Assembly (NCBI RefSeq): GCF_014359565.1
Contig: NZ_JACIZD010000007.1
Location: 48,723 to 112,722, forward strand
Direction: 5' to 3'
DNA from: Immundisolibacter sp.
GTDB lineage: Bacteria; Pseudomonadota; Gammaproteobacteria; Immundisolibacterales; Immundisolibacteraceae
DNA length: 64,000 bases
The notes beneath the pieces are model-generated. The model saw nothing but the letters and a program-made list of their open reading frames with translations. It was not told where the DNA came from and did no database searches. A program made the translations under genes and the position numbers. Below, piece after piece: positions 44,460 to 53,336 of the stretch (its first letter is position 1; each line of letters begins with the position of its first letter).

Positions 44460-45548
44460 ATGCCAGCTTTGCGCCCGCTTGTCCGGACCGTGCCCGCGGT
44501 TCTTGTGTTCGCCTTTACCCTGACTGCCTGCGGCAAACAGGAGCAGGCGGCCGTCAAACCGCCCGGCATTCTCGTGACCACCACGCAGGTCGGCATGGCG
44601 TCGGTGGAGACGCTGGAACACAGCGTCGGCCAGATCGAGAGCCTGGTCGATCCGGTGGTGGCGGCTGAGGTTGCCGGGCGCGTGCTCAGCGTCAAGGCCG
44701 AGGTGGGCGACGAGGTGCGCAAGGGACAGACCCTGATCGAGCTCGACAGCGAGGATTACCGCCTGCGGCAGGGTTCGGCGCAGGCCGAGATCGGCCGCCT
44801 GGCGGCCCTGATCGCCCAGCAGGAGCGCCTGGTCGAGCGCTACGAGACCCTCGCGAAGAGCGATTTTTTTGCCAAGAACGCGCTCGATGATGCTCGCGCA
44901 CAGCTGCAGGCCCTGCGCAGCCAGCGGGCCGCCGCGCAGGCGCAGCTGTCGGAAGCCACGCGCAATCTGGCGCGTGGCCGGGTGACGGCGCCCATCGATG
45001 GCGCGGTGTCGGCGCGCATGGTCAACGTTGGAGATTACGTTGCCGTGGGGGAGCCGATCGTGCGCCTGAGCACCGATCGCCTGCTGCGCGTGGCCCTGCC
45101 GTACCCGGAGGCGCTGGCCGATGTGCTCGAGCCCGGCCTGCCGGTGCGCCTGCGCTCGCCCTCGGCACCGGACACGGTGGTCGAGGCAGTCATCAGCGAG
45201 ATCCGCCCCACCGTCGGCCAGGACAATCGCGCCTTGCTGGTGCTGGTCGACCTGCCCAACCCGGGCGGCTGGAAGGCCGGTGCCAGTGTCGATGGCGAGG
45301 TCATTCTCGGTCGTCGGGAGCGGGCGATGACGGTGCCTGAAACCGCCGTGGTGCTGCGCCCCGCCGGGCCGACCGTGTACGTGATCGAGGGCGACAAGGC
45401 GCGCGCCGTCGCGGTCAAGCCCGGCGTGTACCGCGCCGGCACGGTGGAGATACTGTCCGGGCTGGAGGCCGGCGTCCGGGTGGCGGTGGACGGCGCCGGC
45501 TTTCTGACCGACGGTGCAGCAGTGCGGGTGCAGGAAGGTGGCGCATGA
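44460..45548 (+). CDS. RND efflux periplasmic adaptor (membrane fusion protein)
   Basis: 362 residues. Signal peptide with lipobox LTLTACG (lipidated Cys about residue 24), a biotinyl-lipoyl-like domain split around a coiled-coil hairpin (AQAEIGRLAALIAQQERLVERYETL), a beta-barrel (LRVALPYPEALADVLEPGLP) and a membrane-proximal domain. It bridges the inner-membrane pump and an outer-membrane channel. It overlaps the pump gene by 4 bp. Substrate unknown. Confidence 0.93.
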   Translation: MPALRPLVRTVPAVLVFAFTLTACGKQEQAAVKPPGILVTTTQVGMASVETLEHSVGQIESLVDPVVAAEVAGRVLSVKAEVGDEVRKGQTLIELDSEDYRLRQGSAQAEIGRLAALIAQQERLVERYETLAKSDFFAKNALDDARAQLQALRSQRAAAQAQLSEATRNLARGRVTAPIDGAVSARMVNVGDYVAVGEPIVRLSTDRLLRVALPYPEALADVLEPGLPVRLRSPSAPDTVVEAVISEIRPTVGQDNRALLVLVDLPNPGGWKAGASVDGEVILGRRERAMTVPETAVVLRPAGPTVYVIEGDKARAVAVKPGVYRAGTVEILSGLEAGVRVAVDGAGFLTDGAAVRVQEGGA

Positions 45549-48500
45549 GTCTGCCGGAACTTTCCATCAACCGGCATGTACTGGCGTACATGCTGAGCGG
45601 CGTGATCGTGCTGTTTGGCATCGTCGCCTACCGTGCGCTGGGCGTGGACCGCTTTCCGCAAATCGATTTCCCGATCGTGTCGGTGACCACCACCCAGCCG
45701 GGCGCCAACCCGGAGGTCATCGACGCCAGCATCACCAACATCATCGAGCGCCAGGTCAACAGCGTGCCCGGCATCGACTACATCCAGTCCAGTTCCACGC
45801 CCGGCGTGTCGCAGGTGACCATCACCTTCAAGCTGGAAAAGGACATCGACGTCGCCTTCCAGGAGGTGCAGTCCAAGGTCAGCCAGGTGGTGGCCAACCT
45901 GCCGGATGACGCCGACCCGCCGGTGGTGGCCAAGGTGGAGGCCGACGCCACACCGATCCTGTGGCTGCACATCCTGGGCGATCGCACGCTGCAGCAGCTG
46001 AACACCTTCGTCACCAACACGCTGCGCCGGCAGATCGAGACCATCGATGGCGTCGGCGACATCCGCATCGGCGGCCTGCGGCCGCGCAACATCCGCGTCG
46101 AGGTTCACCCGGAGCGCCTGAGCGCGCACGGCCTGACGGTGCAGGACGTGCTGGACGCGTTTCGCAACGAGCATCTGCTGCTGCCCGGTGGCTTCGTCAC
46201 CTCGCGCACGCAGGAGCGGTTGCTGAAGCTCGACATCGAGTACCACAGCCCGCGCGAGCTGCAGAACATGGTGATCGGCTACCGGGACGGCGCCGAAATC
46301 CGCCTGTCGCAGGTGGCCGACGTCATCGACGGCATGGCCGATTACCGGCGTCTGGCGCGGCGCGACGGGCAGTCCGTGGTCGGCATGGGCATCGTCAAGG
46401 TGACCGGCGCCAACACCGTGGCCATCGTCGACGAGGTCCAGCAGCGCCTGAAAACGGAAATCGTCCCGCAGCTGCCGGCCGGCATCCAGATTCTTCAGGG
46501 CACCGACAACTCGATCTTCATCGTCGAGATGGTCGATGCGCTCAAGGAGCATCTGATCTCCGGCACGCTGCTGGCCGGGGCCGTGGTGCTGCTGTTCCTG
46601 CGCAGCTTCCGGGCCACGATCATCATCGCCGCCGCCATTCCGGTGTCGCTGCTGGGCGCCATCGCGGTGATGTACTTTCTGGACTACACCTTCAATTCCA
46701 TGACACTGCTGGCGCTGCTGCTGCTGGTCGGCGTGGTGGTGGACGATGCCATCGTGGTGCTGGAGAACATCCACCGCCATCGCGAGCACATCGACCCGGA
46801 CCCGCGCAGCGCAGCCATCGAGGGCACCAAACAGGTGATGTTCGCGGTGCTGGCCGCCACGCTGTCGCTGGTCGCCATCTTCGTGCCGGTGGTGTTCATG
46901 GGCGGCATGATCGGGCGTTTCTTCAGCTCGTTCTCGGTGGTGGTGGTGTTCGGCGTGCTGGTGTCCTGGTTCGTGTCGCTGACGCTGACGCCCATGCTGT
47001 GTTCCCGCTACCTGGACGTGAGCCAGCGCCACGGCCGTCTTTACGGGGCGTTTGGCCGCCTTTTCGAGGCCATGGACCGTTTCTACCGGCGTGTGCTGAA
47101 TGCCGGCCTGCGCTGGCGTTGGGGGGTGGTGGCGGCAACCCTGATGGTGGTGGCCAGCAGCGGCTATTTTTTCGGCGCCATCGGCAAGGAGTTCGTGCCG
47201 GTGGAGGACGAGAGCCGCTTCATGGTGATCTTCAAGACCCCGCTCGGGTCGAGCGTCGAGTACACCAACTCGCGCCTGCAGATGATCGAGCAGGTGCTGG
47301 AGGCCGACCCGACGGTGCTGTACACCTTCGGCGCCATTGGCCTGTTCACGACCGCGCAGGCCAACGAGGGCATGATTTTCGTCACCATCACGCCGCGCGA
47401 CGAGCGCGACATCAGCCAGCATGAGGTCATCGCCCGCCTGCGCCCGCAGCTGGCCAGCCTGCCCGGCGTGCGCGCCTTTGCCGTGCCGACACCGGCCATC
47501 GGCGGCCAGCGCGGCGAGACCCTGCAGTTTGCGGTGCGCGGCCCGAACCTCACGCGGGTCGGCGAGTACGCGGTGCAGATGCGCGAACGCCTGATGCAGA
47601 TGCCCGGCTTCGGTTTCATCGACCTGGACCTGTTGCTGGACATGCCGCAGCTGCGTCTCGAGATCGACCGTACGCGCACGGCGGCGCTGGGCCTGTCCAG
47701 TCGCGACGTGGCGATGGCCGCCAACGTGCTGGCCGGTGGCATGGACATCGCCAAGTGGAACGACGATCCGGGCGACGGTGAGCGTTACGACGTGCGCCTG
47801 AAGGCGCCCGACGGGACCTTCGAAACGCCCGATGACCTGCGCAAGATTTTCCTGCGCGCCGGCAACGGCGAGCTGGTGCGCCTGGACACTGTGGCCCGCT
47901 TCGTGGAGAAGCCCGGCCCGGCGCGCATCGACCGCTTCGACCTGCAGTACGCGGCGCGTTTCTACAACAACCCCGAAATGCCCCTGAACGTGGCAGTCGA
48001 GAAGGTGCAGGGCGTCGCCGCCGAGGTGTTGCCGCTGGGTTATTCGATCAAGCTGCTGGGCTCGGCGCGCGAGTTCAGCCAGACCATGGGTTTCGTCGCC
48101 ACCGCCTTCGTGCTGGCGCTGGTGATGCTGTACATGGTGCTGGCCAGCCAGTTCGATTCCTTTCTGCAGCCGCTGATCATCATGGTGGCCCAGCCGCTGG
48201 CGATGGTCGGCGGCCTGGCGGCGCTGTGGCTGGCCGGCCATACGCTGAACATCTATTCGATGATCGGTCTGGTGCTGCTGGTGGGTCTGGTGGCCAAGAA
48301 CTCCATCCTGCTGGTGGACCTGACCAACCAGCTGCGCGACGAGGGCAAGAGCATCGCCGAGGCCCTGCGCGAGGCCTGTCCGGTGCGCCTGCGCCCGGTG
48401 CTGATGACCTCGCTGACGGTGATCCTGGCCATGCTGCCGGCGGCCTTCGGCGTCGGTGCCGGCTCGGACACCAACGGCCCGCTGGCGGTGGCGGTGATCG

Positions 48501-48622
48501 GCGGCATGGTGTCCTCGACCCTGCTCACGCTGGTGGTGGTGCCGGTGGTGTACTCGCTGGTCGAGAACGGCGTGCTGCGGCTGCGCGCGCGTCGAGCGGC
48601 TGGCCATCCCGTGTCGGCATGA
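45545..48622 (+). CDS. RND-family efflux permease (HAE1-like)
   Basis: 1025 residues, twelve predicted helices and two large periplasmic loops. Family signatures: GVDRFPQIDFPIVSVTT, PGANPEVIDASITNIIE, LLVGVVVDDAIVVLENIHRH with the proton-relay Asp pair in TM4, ATLSLVAIFVPVVFM and GLVAKNSILLVD in the second half. Proton-driven export of small molecules. Coupled to the adaptor and to the LOG gene; an outer-membrane factor lies 3 kb away on the other strand. Confidence 0.95.
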   Translation: MSLPELSINRHVLAYMLSGVIVLFGIVAYRALGVDRFPQIDFPIVSVTTTQPGANPEVIDASITNIIERQVNSVPGIDYIQSSSTPGVSQVTITFKLEKDIDVAFQEVQSKVSQVVANLPDDADPPVVAKVEADATPILWLHILGDRTLQQLNTFVTNTLRRQIETIDGVGDIRIGGLRPRNIRVEVHPERLSAHGLTVQDVLDAFRNEHLLLPGGFVTSRTQERLLKLDIEYHSPRELQNMVIGYRDGAEIRLSQVADVIDGMADYRRLARRDGQSVVGMGIVKVTGANTVAIVDEVQQRLKTEIVPQLPAGIQILQGTDNSIFIVEMVDALKEHLISGTLLAGAVVLLFLRSFRATIIIAAAIPVSLLGAIAVMYFLDYTFNSMTLLALLLLVGVVVDDAIVVLENIHRHREHIDPDPRSAAIEGTKQVMFAVLAATLSLVAIFVPVVFMGGMIGRFFSSFSVVVVFGVLVSWFVSLTLTPMLCSRYLDVSQRHGRLYGAFGRLFEAMDRFYRRVLNAGLRWRWGVVAATLMVVASSGYFFGAIGKEFVPVEDESRFMVIFKTPLGSSVEYTNSRLQMIEQVLEADPTVLYTFGAIGLFTTAQANEGMIFVTITPRDERDISQHEVIARLRPQLASLPGVRAFAVPTPAIGGQRGETLQFAVRGPNLTRVGEYAVQMRERLMQMPGFGFIDLDLLLDMPQLRLEIDRTRTAALGLSSRDVAMAANVLAGGMDIAKWNDDPGDGERYDVRLKAPDGTFETPDDLRKIFLRAGNGELVRLDTVARFVEKPGPARIDRFDLQYAARFYNNPEMPLNVAVEKVQGVAAEVLPLGYSIKLLGSAREFSQTMGFVATAFVLALVMLYMVLASQFDSFLQPLIIMVAQPLAMVGGLAALWLAGHTLNIYSMIGLVLLVGLVAKNSILLVDLTNQLRDEGKSIAEALREACPVRLRPVLMTSLTVILAMLPAAFGVGAGSDTNGPLAVAVIGGMVSSTLLTLVVVPVVYSLVENGVLRLRARRAAGHPVSA

Positions 48623-49560
48623 GCCATCAGCCGCCACCGCCGGCGACCGAGCAGCGGGAAAAGCCGCTGCCGGAGCAGCATCCGAAGCCGGCGTCCGAGG
48701 ATCCGGCCGCACCGCAGCGCGTGCAGGCCATCCTGGACAGTCCAAGCTACCGCATCGCCGACCAGGATCCGGATTTCCTGAGCCAGGAGGACACCCGCGG
48801 CCTGCGCCTGCACGTCGACTACCTGAAGCCGGAACTGCTGTTGCGCGAGCACGGCATACGTCACACGATCGTGGTGTTCGGCGGCACCCGCATCAGCGAA
48901 CCGGCGGTGGCCGAACGGGATGTCGAGGCCTGCCGCGCCGCGCTGGCGGCCGAGCCGGGCAACACGGCGCTGGCCGAGCAGCTGGCGGTGGCGAAGCGGC
49001 GTGCCGCCAAGAGTCATTACTACGACGTAGCGCGCGAGCTGGGGCGCCTGGTCGGCTGTGCCGGTGACGGGCCGCAGGACTGCCGGGTGGTGGTGATGAC
49101 CGGTGGCGGGCCGGGCATCATGGAGGCGGCCAACCGCGGCACCTTCGACGTGGGCGCCAAGTCGGTCGGCCTGAACATCAGCCTGCCGCGCGAGCAGTAC
49201 CCGAACCCGTACATCACGCCGCAGCTGTGTTTTCGTTTCCACTACTTCGCGTTGCGCAAGCTGCATTTCATGCAACGGGCGCGGGCGCTGGTGGCCTTTC
49301 CGGGCGGCTATGGCACGTTTGACGAGCTGTTCGAGACCCTGACGCTGATCCAGACGCGCAAGATCCATCCGGTGCCGGTGGTGCTGGTCGGGGAGAGCTA
49401 CTGGCGGCGGGCGGTCGATTTCGACTTTCTGGTCGACGAGGGCGTCATCGATCCCGAAGACCGGGAGCTTTTCTGGTACGCGGAAACCGCGCAGGACATC
49501 TGGGACAGCATCCAGCGCTGGCACGAGGCCAACGGCGGCAGCCTGTTTCCCTGCGCCTGA
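48619..49560 (+). CDS. LOG-family (TIGR00730-like) nucleotide-binding protein
   Basis: 313 residues from the ATG overlapping the RND stop. Rossmann-like fold with VVMTGGGPGIMEAANRG and the LOG signature LVAFPGGYGTFDELFE. Short LOG proteins release nucleobases from nucleoside 5'-monophosphates (PGGxGTxxE active site). This longer form has a Pro/Gln/Glu-rich ~40-residue N-terminal extension. The link to the efflux pump is only positional. Confidence 0.9.
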   Translation: MSHQPPPPATEQREKPLPEQHPKPASEDPAAPQRVQAILDSPSYRIADQDPDFLSQEDTRGLRLHVDYLKPELLLREHGIRHTIVVFGGTRISEPAVAERDVEACRAALAAEPGNTALAEQLAVAKRRAAKSHYYDVARELGRLVGCAGDGPQDCRVVVMTGGGPGIMEAANRGTFDVGAKSVGLNISLPREQYPNPYITPQLCFRFHYFALRKLHFMQRARALVAFPGGYGTFDELFETLTLIQTRKIHPVPVVLVGESYWRRAVDFDFLVDEGVIDPEDRELFWYAETAQDIWDSIQRWHEANGGSLFPCA

Positions 49561-49568
49561 GTCGTGCC

Positions 49569-49581
49569 CGGTACGGTACCG
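49569..49581. repeat. Small palindrome between convergent genes
   Basis: CGGTAC-G-GTACCG is a perfect 6-1-6 inverted repeat between the LOG gene and the convergent unknown gene. It could help terminate either; there is no T run. Confidence 0.3.
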
Positions 49582-49596
49582 TGCCGCTGGCGCCGT

Positions 49597-49689
49597 TCAG
49601 CCCGATGCGGACTTGCCGATGCGTTTCGGCAAGCCTCTGCGGTAGGACCACCAGACCACTGCGGTGAGGATCAGGATGCCGATGCTCAG
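49597..49689 (-). pseudogene. Frame-shifted candidate C-terminal membrane helix of the upstream unknown gene
   Basis: Right after the stop of the 451-residue gene, the next frame stays open for 30 codons. It encodes LSIGILILTAVVWWSYRRGL then PKRIGKSASG: a hydrophobic helix followed by a basic cytoplasmic end. No ATG/GTG/TTG precedes it. Joined by a one-base shift in the GC-rich GGCGGGCGC tract, it would complete a two-helix hairpin with the last residues of the main ORF. Could be a real mutation, programmed frameshift or sequencing error. Confidence 0.4.
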
Positions 49690-51041
49690 CGCCCGCCGAG
49701 AATTTCCGCGATCACGCTCTTGACCTGCAGCAGCGAGATCACCGCCAGCAGCATTTGAATGATGGTCTCGCCGCCCTTGCGCTGGTGTTCGCGCACGATC
49801 TCGATCTGGTTTTTCAGCTGATCCAGCTTCGCCAGCACGGCCGTGCGCCGGGCATTCGAACCGCGGCACAGGTCGCCGGCATCGAACAGGGACCGTTCGG
49901 TGACGTAGTTGAAAACATTCGGCAGATACAGCGCGTTGAGATGACTGTCGGCGTCGAAATGGGCGTCCTCGAGGGCGCCGAGTCGGGCACCATGATCGGC
50001 CAGCGCCGCGCTGATGCCGCGCTCGGCCCAGTCCACCAGCGCTTCGTTGTAGATCAACGCCGCATGGGGCAGGATCAGGTACGGGCTGATGCCGATGCTG
50101 TTCCAACACTCGCGCATGCCGCGGTCGTCATCGGCGATGCTGATCAGCGTGCGGCGGTGAATGCGCAGGAACGACGAAGACGCGGCGAAGGTCGGCTCCA
50201 GCGTGTCGAGCGCCTCCTCGTCGTCGATTTTTTCGAAATCGAAGATGCCGGTGACGATGCCGCAGTAGGCCATGATCTGCCGCCGCTGTGGGCAGTCGTC
50301 GCGCATCCAGGCTTTGAGCCGTTGTGCAGCCTCGTCGCCGTCCGCTTCACGGGCGCTGCGCAGGGTGTCGAACACGTTCGGCCGCCGCGGTTCGTCGGTC
50401 TTGGCTGCGGCGTCGCCGTCGTCGTTGCCGATCAGCAGCTGCAGCGTTCCGCATTTCAGCTCGGGATCGTCGTTCGCCTGCAGTGGCAGCCCGAGGCGCC
50501 GCGGCAGTTCCGAGACCAGGCAGCCGGCCGAGTCGGCATCGTCCAAGCGGAACCGGATCTGCTCACGCAGGCCGGTGCGTTCCGTGCGGCCGTCGTACAG
50601 GTGGATCAGCATGATCAGGTCGTATTCGCTGAAGGTCTCGCCCTCGGGCGGGGTGATCACCAGATGCCAGATGCGTCGGCCGCAGGCCGCAAAACGCGTC
50701 GAACTGACCAGCAGCTCCGCCCGGCGCAATGGCGCCTCGATGCGCAGCTGCGGGGCACGGCCTTCGGAGTGGTAGGTGAACTGTTCCGGGTATTCGATCA
50801 GGATCGGCCGCCGCTGGGGATGCGCCGCGGGCACCGCTTCGATGCTGCTGCCGAACGGCGGAGGATCCTGGAAGCGGTAGGCCAGCAGGTCCAGTTCCAT
50901 CGACTGGAACACACTGCCGGACGGGTAGACGAACGGCGATGTCGGCGACGCCGGGTTCTCGACGAAATGCAGGCACACCGCTGCCATTGCGATGTTCAGT
51001 GTGGGGTTGTCCGGTCCCGGTGCTTGGCTTAGGTCTGGCAT
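49686..51041 (-). CDS. Uncharacterised protein with C-terminal membrane helix, possibly 3'-frameshifted
   Basis: 451 residues; I do not recognise a characterised family. There is no signal peptide. The middle is acidic (DDGDAAAKTDEP), then IFDFEKIDDEEALDTLEPTF. Near the end are a likely coiled coil (TAVLAKLDQLKNQIEIVREHQ) and a hydrophobic segment (TIIQMLLAVISLLQVKSVI). That helix layout vaguely recalls CorA-like proteins, but the GMN motif is absent. A second helix is encoded in the next frame just after the stop. It is 52 bp downstream of the GNAT gene on the same strand. Confidence 0.7.
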   Translation of the reverse strand: MPDLSQAPGPDNPTLNIAMAAVCLHFVENPASPTSPFVYPSGSVFQSMELDLLAYRFQDPPPFGSSIEAVPAAHPQRRPILIEYPEQFTYHSEGRAPQLRIEAPLRRAELLVSSTRFAACGRRIWHLVITPPEGETFSEYDLIMLIHLYDGRTERTGLREQIRFRLDDADSAGCLVSELPRRLGLPLQANDDPELKCGTLQLLIGNDDGDAAAKTDEPRRPNVFDTLRSAREADGDEAAQRLKAWMRDDCPQRRQIMAYCGIVTGIFDFEKIDDEEALDTLEPTFAASSSFLRIHRRTLISIADDDRGMRECWNSIGISPYLILPHAALIYNEALVDWAERGISAALADHGARLGALEDAHFDADSHLNALYLPNVFNYVTERSLFDAGDLCRGSNARRTAVLAKLDQLKNQIEIVREHQRKGGETIIQMLLAVISLLQVKSVIAEILGGR

Positions 51042-51093
51042 CGTTTGCTCGCTGGGCGGTGGCTGACGCGCGGACTGTTGCGACGCGCGGGCA

Positions 51094-51810
51094 CTACCGG
51101 GCGGCGACCGGCACGGCGCAATCGGCGCGCTCGGTCAGCGCCCGTTCCATGGCGCGAAAATCGGCATCCGACGCCGGATCCGTGATTCCAAGCGCCCGAT
51201 AGAACTCGTGCAGAAACCCTTGCACCACGGCCCCCGGGACGGCGCCGGAGGGCGGATGGAACACCAGCAGCAGCAGGTGCCGGCAAGGTCCGCTGCCGCC
51301 CTCGAGCGCCGGTTGCACGTACGGCACATCGATCCGCCGCGCGCCCAGTCGCGCCAGCGCCGTCAGGCGTTCACGGGGCGGCATGGCGTTGCCATCCGGG
51401 CCGACCTGGTCCGGGTCTTCGGCTTCGGCGAACACGCCGCGCAGGGAGCTGCCATGGGCCTGGGCTTCCTGCTGCAGCCGGGCCAGTGCGCCCTGCACGA
51501 GCCGCCGGGCCAGGCCACGGCGGCGCGAGTCGGCCGCGATCACCAGATAGGTCAGCAGACCGCAGCGGCTGTCGCGGTAATACTCGAACGCGATACCGCC
51601 GAGCAGGTTTCGGCCCGGCTCGTCGACGGCGACCAGCAGGTGCATGCGCGGCTGCGGCGCGGGCAGCTCGCCATACAGCCGGGGGGGCCACTGTGCCGGG
51701 TCCTCGCGCTCGGCAGGATCGGTGAAGGTGCGCCGATACAAATCCTCGAAGGCGGCCAGCAATGCCGGATTCGGATGCTCGCGCAGATCGATCAGGTATG
51801 GGTCGGGCAT
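51094..51810 (-). CDS. GNAT-family N-acetyltransferase
   Basis: 238 residues. The acetyl-CoA-binding pattern is visible in GLLTYLVIAADSRRRGLARRLVQGALARLQQ (R-R-X-G-L/A), preceded by LLGGIAFEYYRDS. The C-terminal part (LLLLVFHPP...GFLHEFYRALGI) is extended relative to minimal GNATs. The substrate is unknown; it may act on a protein or small molecule connected to the adjacent unknown gene, which is only a positional inference. Confidence 0.82.
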   Translation of the reverse strand: MPDPYLIDLREHPNPALLAAFEDLYRRTFTDPAEREDPAQWPPRLYGELPAPQPRMHLLVAVDEPGRNLLGGIAFEYYRDSRCGLLTYLVIAADSRRRGLARRLVQGALARLQQEAQAHGSSLRGVFAEAEDPDQVGPDGNAMPPRERLTALARLGARRIDVPYVQPALEGGSGPCRHLLLLVFHPPSGAVPGAVVQGFLHEFYRALGITDPASDADFRAMERALTERADCAVPVAAR

Positions 51811-51888
51811 GGTGTCGCGCGGTAGCAGGAAGGTTTCTGTCGCGACGGCCCGGTCGCGGGGCGTGATGGGCTCAGCATCGGAGCGGGA

Positions 51889-53313
51889 TCAGCTTGGCGC
51901 CGGCGCCGGCCAGTCGCCGCCGAGTGCCTTGTGCAGCGTTGCGGCGGCCACGCGCGCATCGCGCGCGGCGGTGGTCAGGTCCAGCTGCGCCGTAAGCAGG
52001 CTGCGGTCGGCATCCAGCACATCCAGATATAGCCCCCGGCCGCTCAGGTACTGCAGGCTGGCCAGCTCGCGCGCCCGGGTCAGCGCCGCGACGGCATCGG
52101 TCTGCGCCCGCTCGCGCAGCTGCGCCTCGCGCAGGGAGGTCAGCGCGTCGCGTACTTCACGAAACGCGGTCTGCACCGTCTGCCGGTACAGCGCCTGCGA
52201 CTGCGCGCGCCGGGCCTGCGCGCCGGCCACCTGGGCCTCGGCGCGGCCAAAGTCGAGCAGCGGCGCCACCAGGGAACTGCCGAGCGACCAGCTGGCCGCC
52301 GGGCCGCTGAAAAGATCGCCCACGCGCAGCGCGTCCGAGCCGATCAGCGCGGTCAGGTTGATGCGTGGGAACCACAGGGCACGCGCGGCGCCGATATCGG
52401 CATCGGCTGCGCGCAGCGCGGCCTGCGCGGCGCGGATGTCGGGCCGGCGCTCGAGCAGCTGCGCCGGCAGCACGCCGGGAAACTCGCCGGGCAGCTCCAG
52501 GGTCGCGAACTGGCCGGGCGGCGGCTGCTGGTCGAACAGCGCCTGTGGCGAGGCGCCGCTGAGCACTGCCAGCGCCGTCTGTGTCCGGCCGAGGTTCTCG
52601 CGCAGGCTGGCGGCCTGGGCGCGGGCAGCGGCCAGCGCTGCTTCGGCCTGGCGCAGCGTCAGTTCCGTGTCGGCGCCAAGACGCAGCCGCGCGCGTTGCA
52701 GGCGCAGCGCCTCCTGGCGGGACAGCACGGTGGCGTCGGTGATGGCCAGTTGGCGTTCGGTCGCACGCAGGTCGAGGTAGGCGCTGACCACGTCGGTCAT
52801 CACCGTCAGGCGCAGCGCGTCGGCGGTGTAGGTGGATTCGAGCAGGCGCGCACGGGCGGCGTCGGTCGCGCTGCGCAGGCGGCCGAACAGGTCCAGTTCG
52901 TAGCCGAGCACGCCCGCCACGCTGTAAAACTCGCGCACGCCGGCGCTGCCAAGACTGTCGTTGCCGTTGCCGCTGGCGCTGCGCTGGCGGGACGCATCGG
53001 CCTGCGCGTCGAGTGTGGGCCACTGCTCGGCGCGGCTGGCGCCAAGCTGCGCCCGCGCTTCCTCGATGCGCGCGGCGGCCAGCGCCAGATCGAGGTTGTA
53101 TTCGAGCGCCTGCGCCACCAGCGCATCGAGCGCCGGGTCGCCGAACCGTCGCCACCAGTCGGCCATGGGCGGGGCTGCATCCTGGCCGATGACCGGATCG
53201 TTCCAGCCGGCGGGCAGGGCGATTGCCGGCGGCGGTTCGTGCGGCGCCAGCGAACAGCCGGTCAAGGCCGCTGCCAACAGCAGCAGCGTCGCGTGTCGTG
53301 GTCGGAGCGGCAC
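51889..53313 (-). CDS. NodT-family RND outer-membrane efflux lipoprotein
   Basis: 474 residues from a GTG giving a good signal peptide and lipobox (LLLLAAALTGCSLAP). Two OEP (TolC-like) repeats are visible: LDALVAQALEYNLDLALAAARIEEARAQLG near the N terminus and IRAAQAALRAADADIGAARALWFPRINL later, with GYELDLFGR. Trimeric channel-tunnel of tripartite efflux systems. It probably serves the adaptor/RND pair at 44.5-48.6 kb, which lacks its own channel. A longer in-frame opening upstream is antisense-frame read-through of the permease. Confidence 0.92.
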   Translation of the reverse strand: MPLRPRHATLLLLAAALTGCSLAPHEPPPAIALPAGWNDPVIGQDAAPPMADWWRRFGDPALDALVAQALEYNLDLALAAARIEEARAQLGASRAEQWPTLDAQADASRQRSASGNGNDSLGSAGVREFYSVAGVLGYELDLFGRLRSATDAARARLLESTYTADALRLTVMTDVVSAYLDLRATERQLAITDATVLSRQEALRLQRARLRLGADTELTLRQAEAALAAARAQAASLRENLGRTQTALAVLSGASPQALFDQQPPPGQFATLELPGEFPGVLPAQLLERRPDIRAAQAALRAADADIGAARALWFPRINLTALIGSDALRVGDLFSGPAASWSLGSSLVAPLLDFGRAEAQVAGAQARRAQSQALYRQTVQTAFREVRDALTSLREAQLRERAQTDAVAALTRARELASLQYLSGRGLYLDVLDADRSLLTAQLDLTTAARDARVAAATLHKALGGDWPAPAPS

Positions 53314-53336
53314 GGTGTCTGGACCCTGCTGTCGCG

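Noticed and set aside
45035..48745. 1200-codon minus-strand open frame opposite the RND genes
   Set aside because: Low-complexity His/Gln/Arg translation antisense to well-conserved RND sequence; not a gene.
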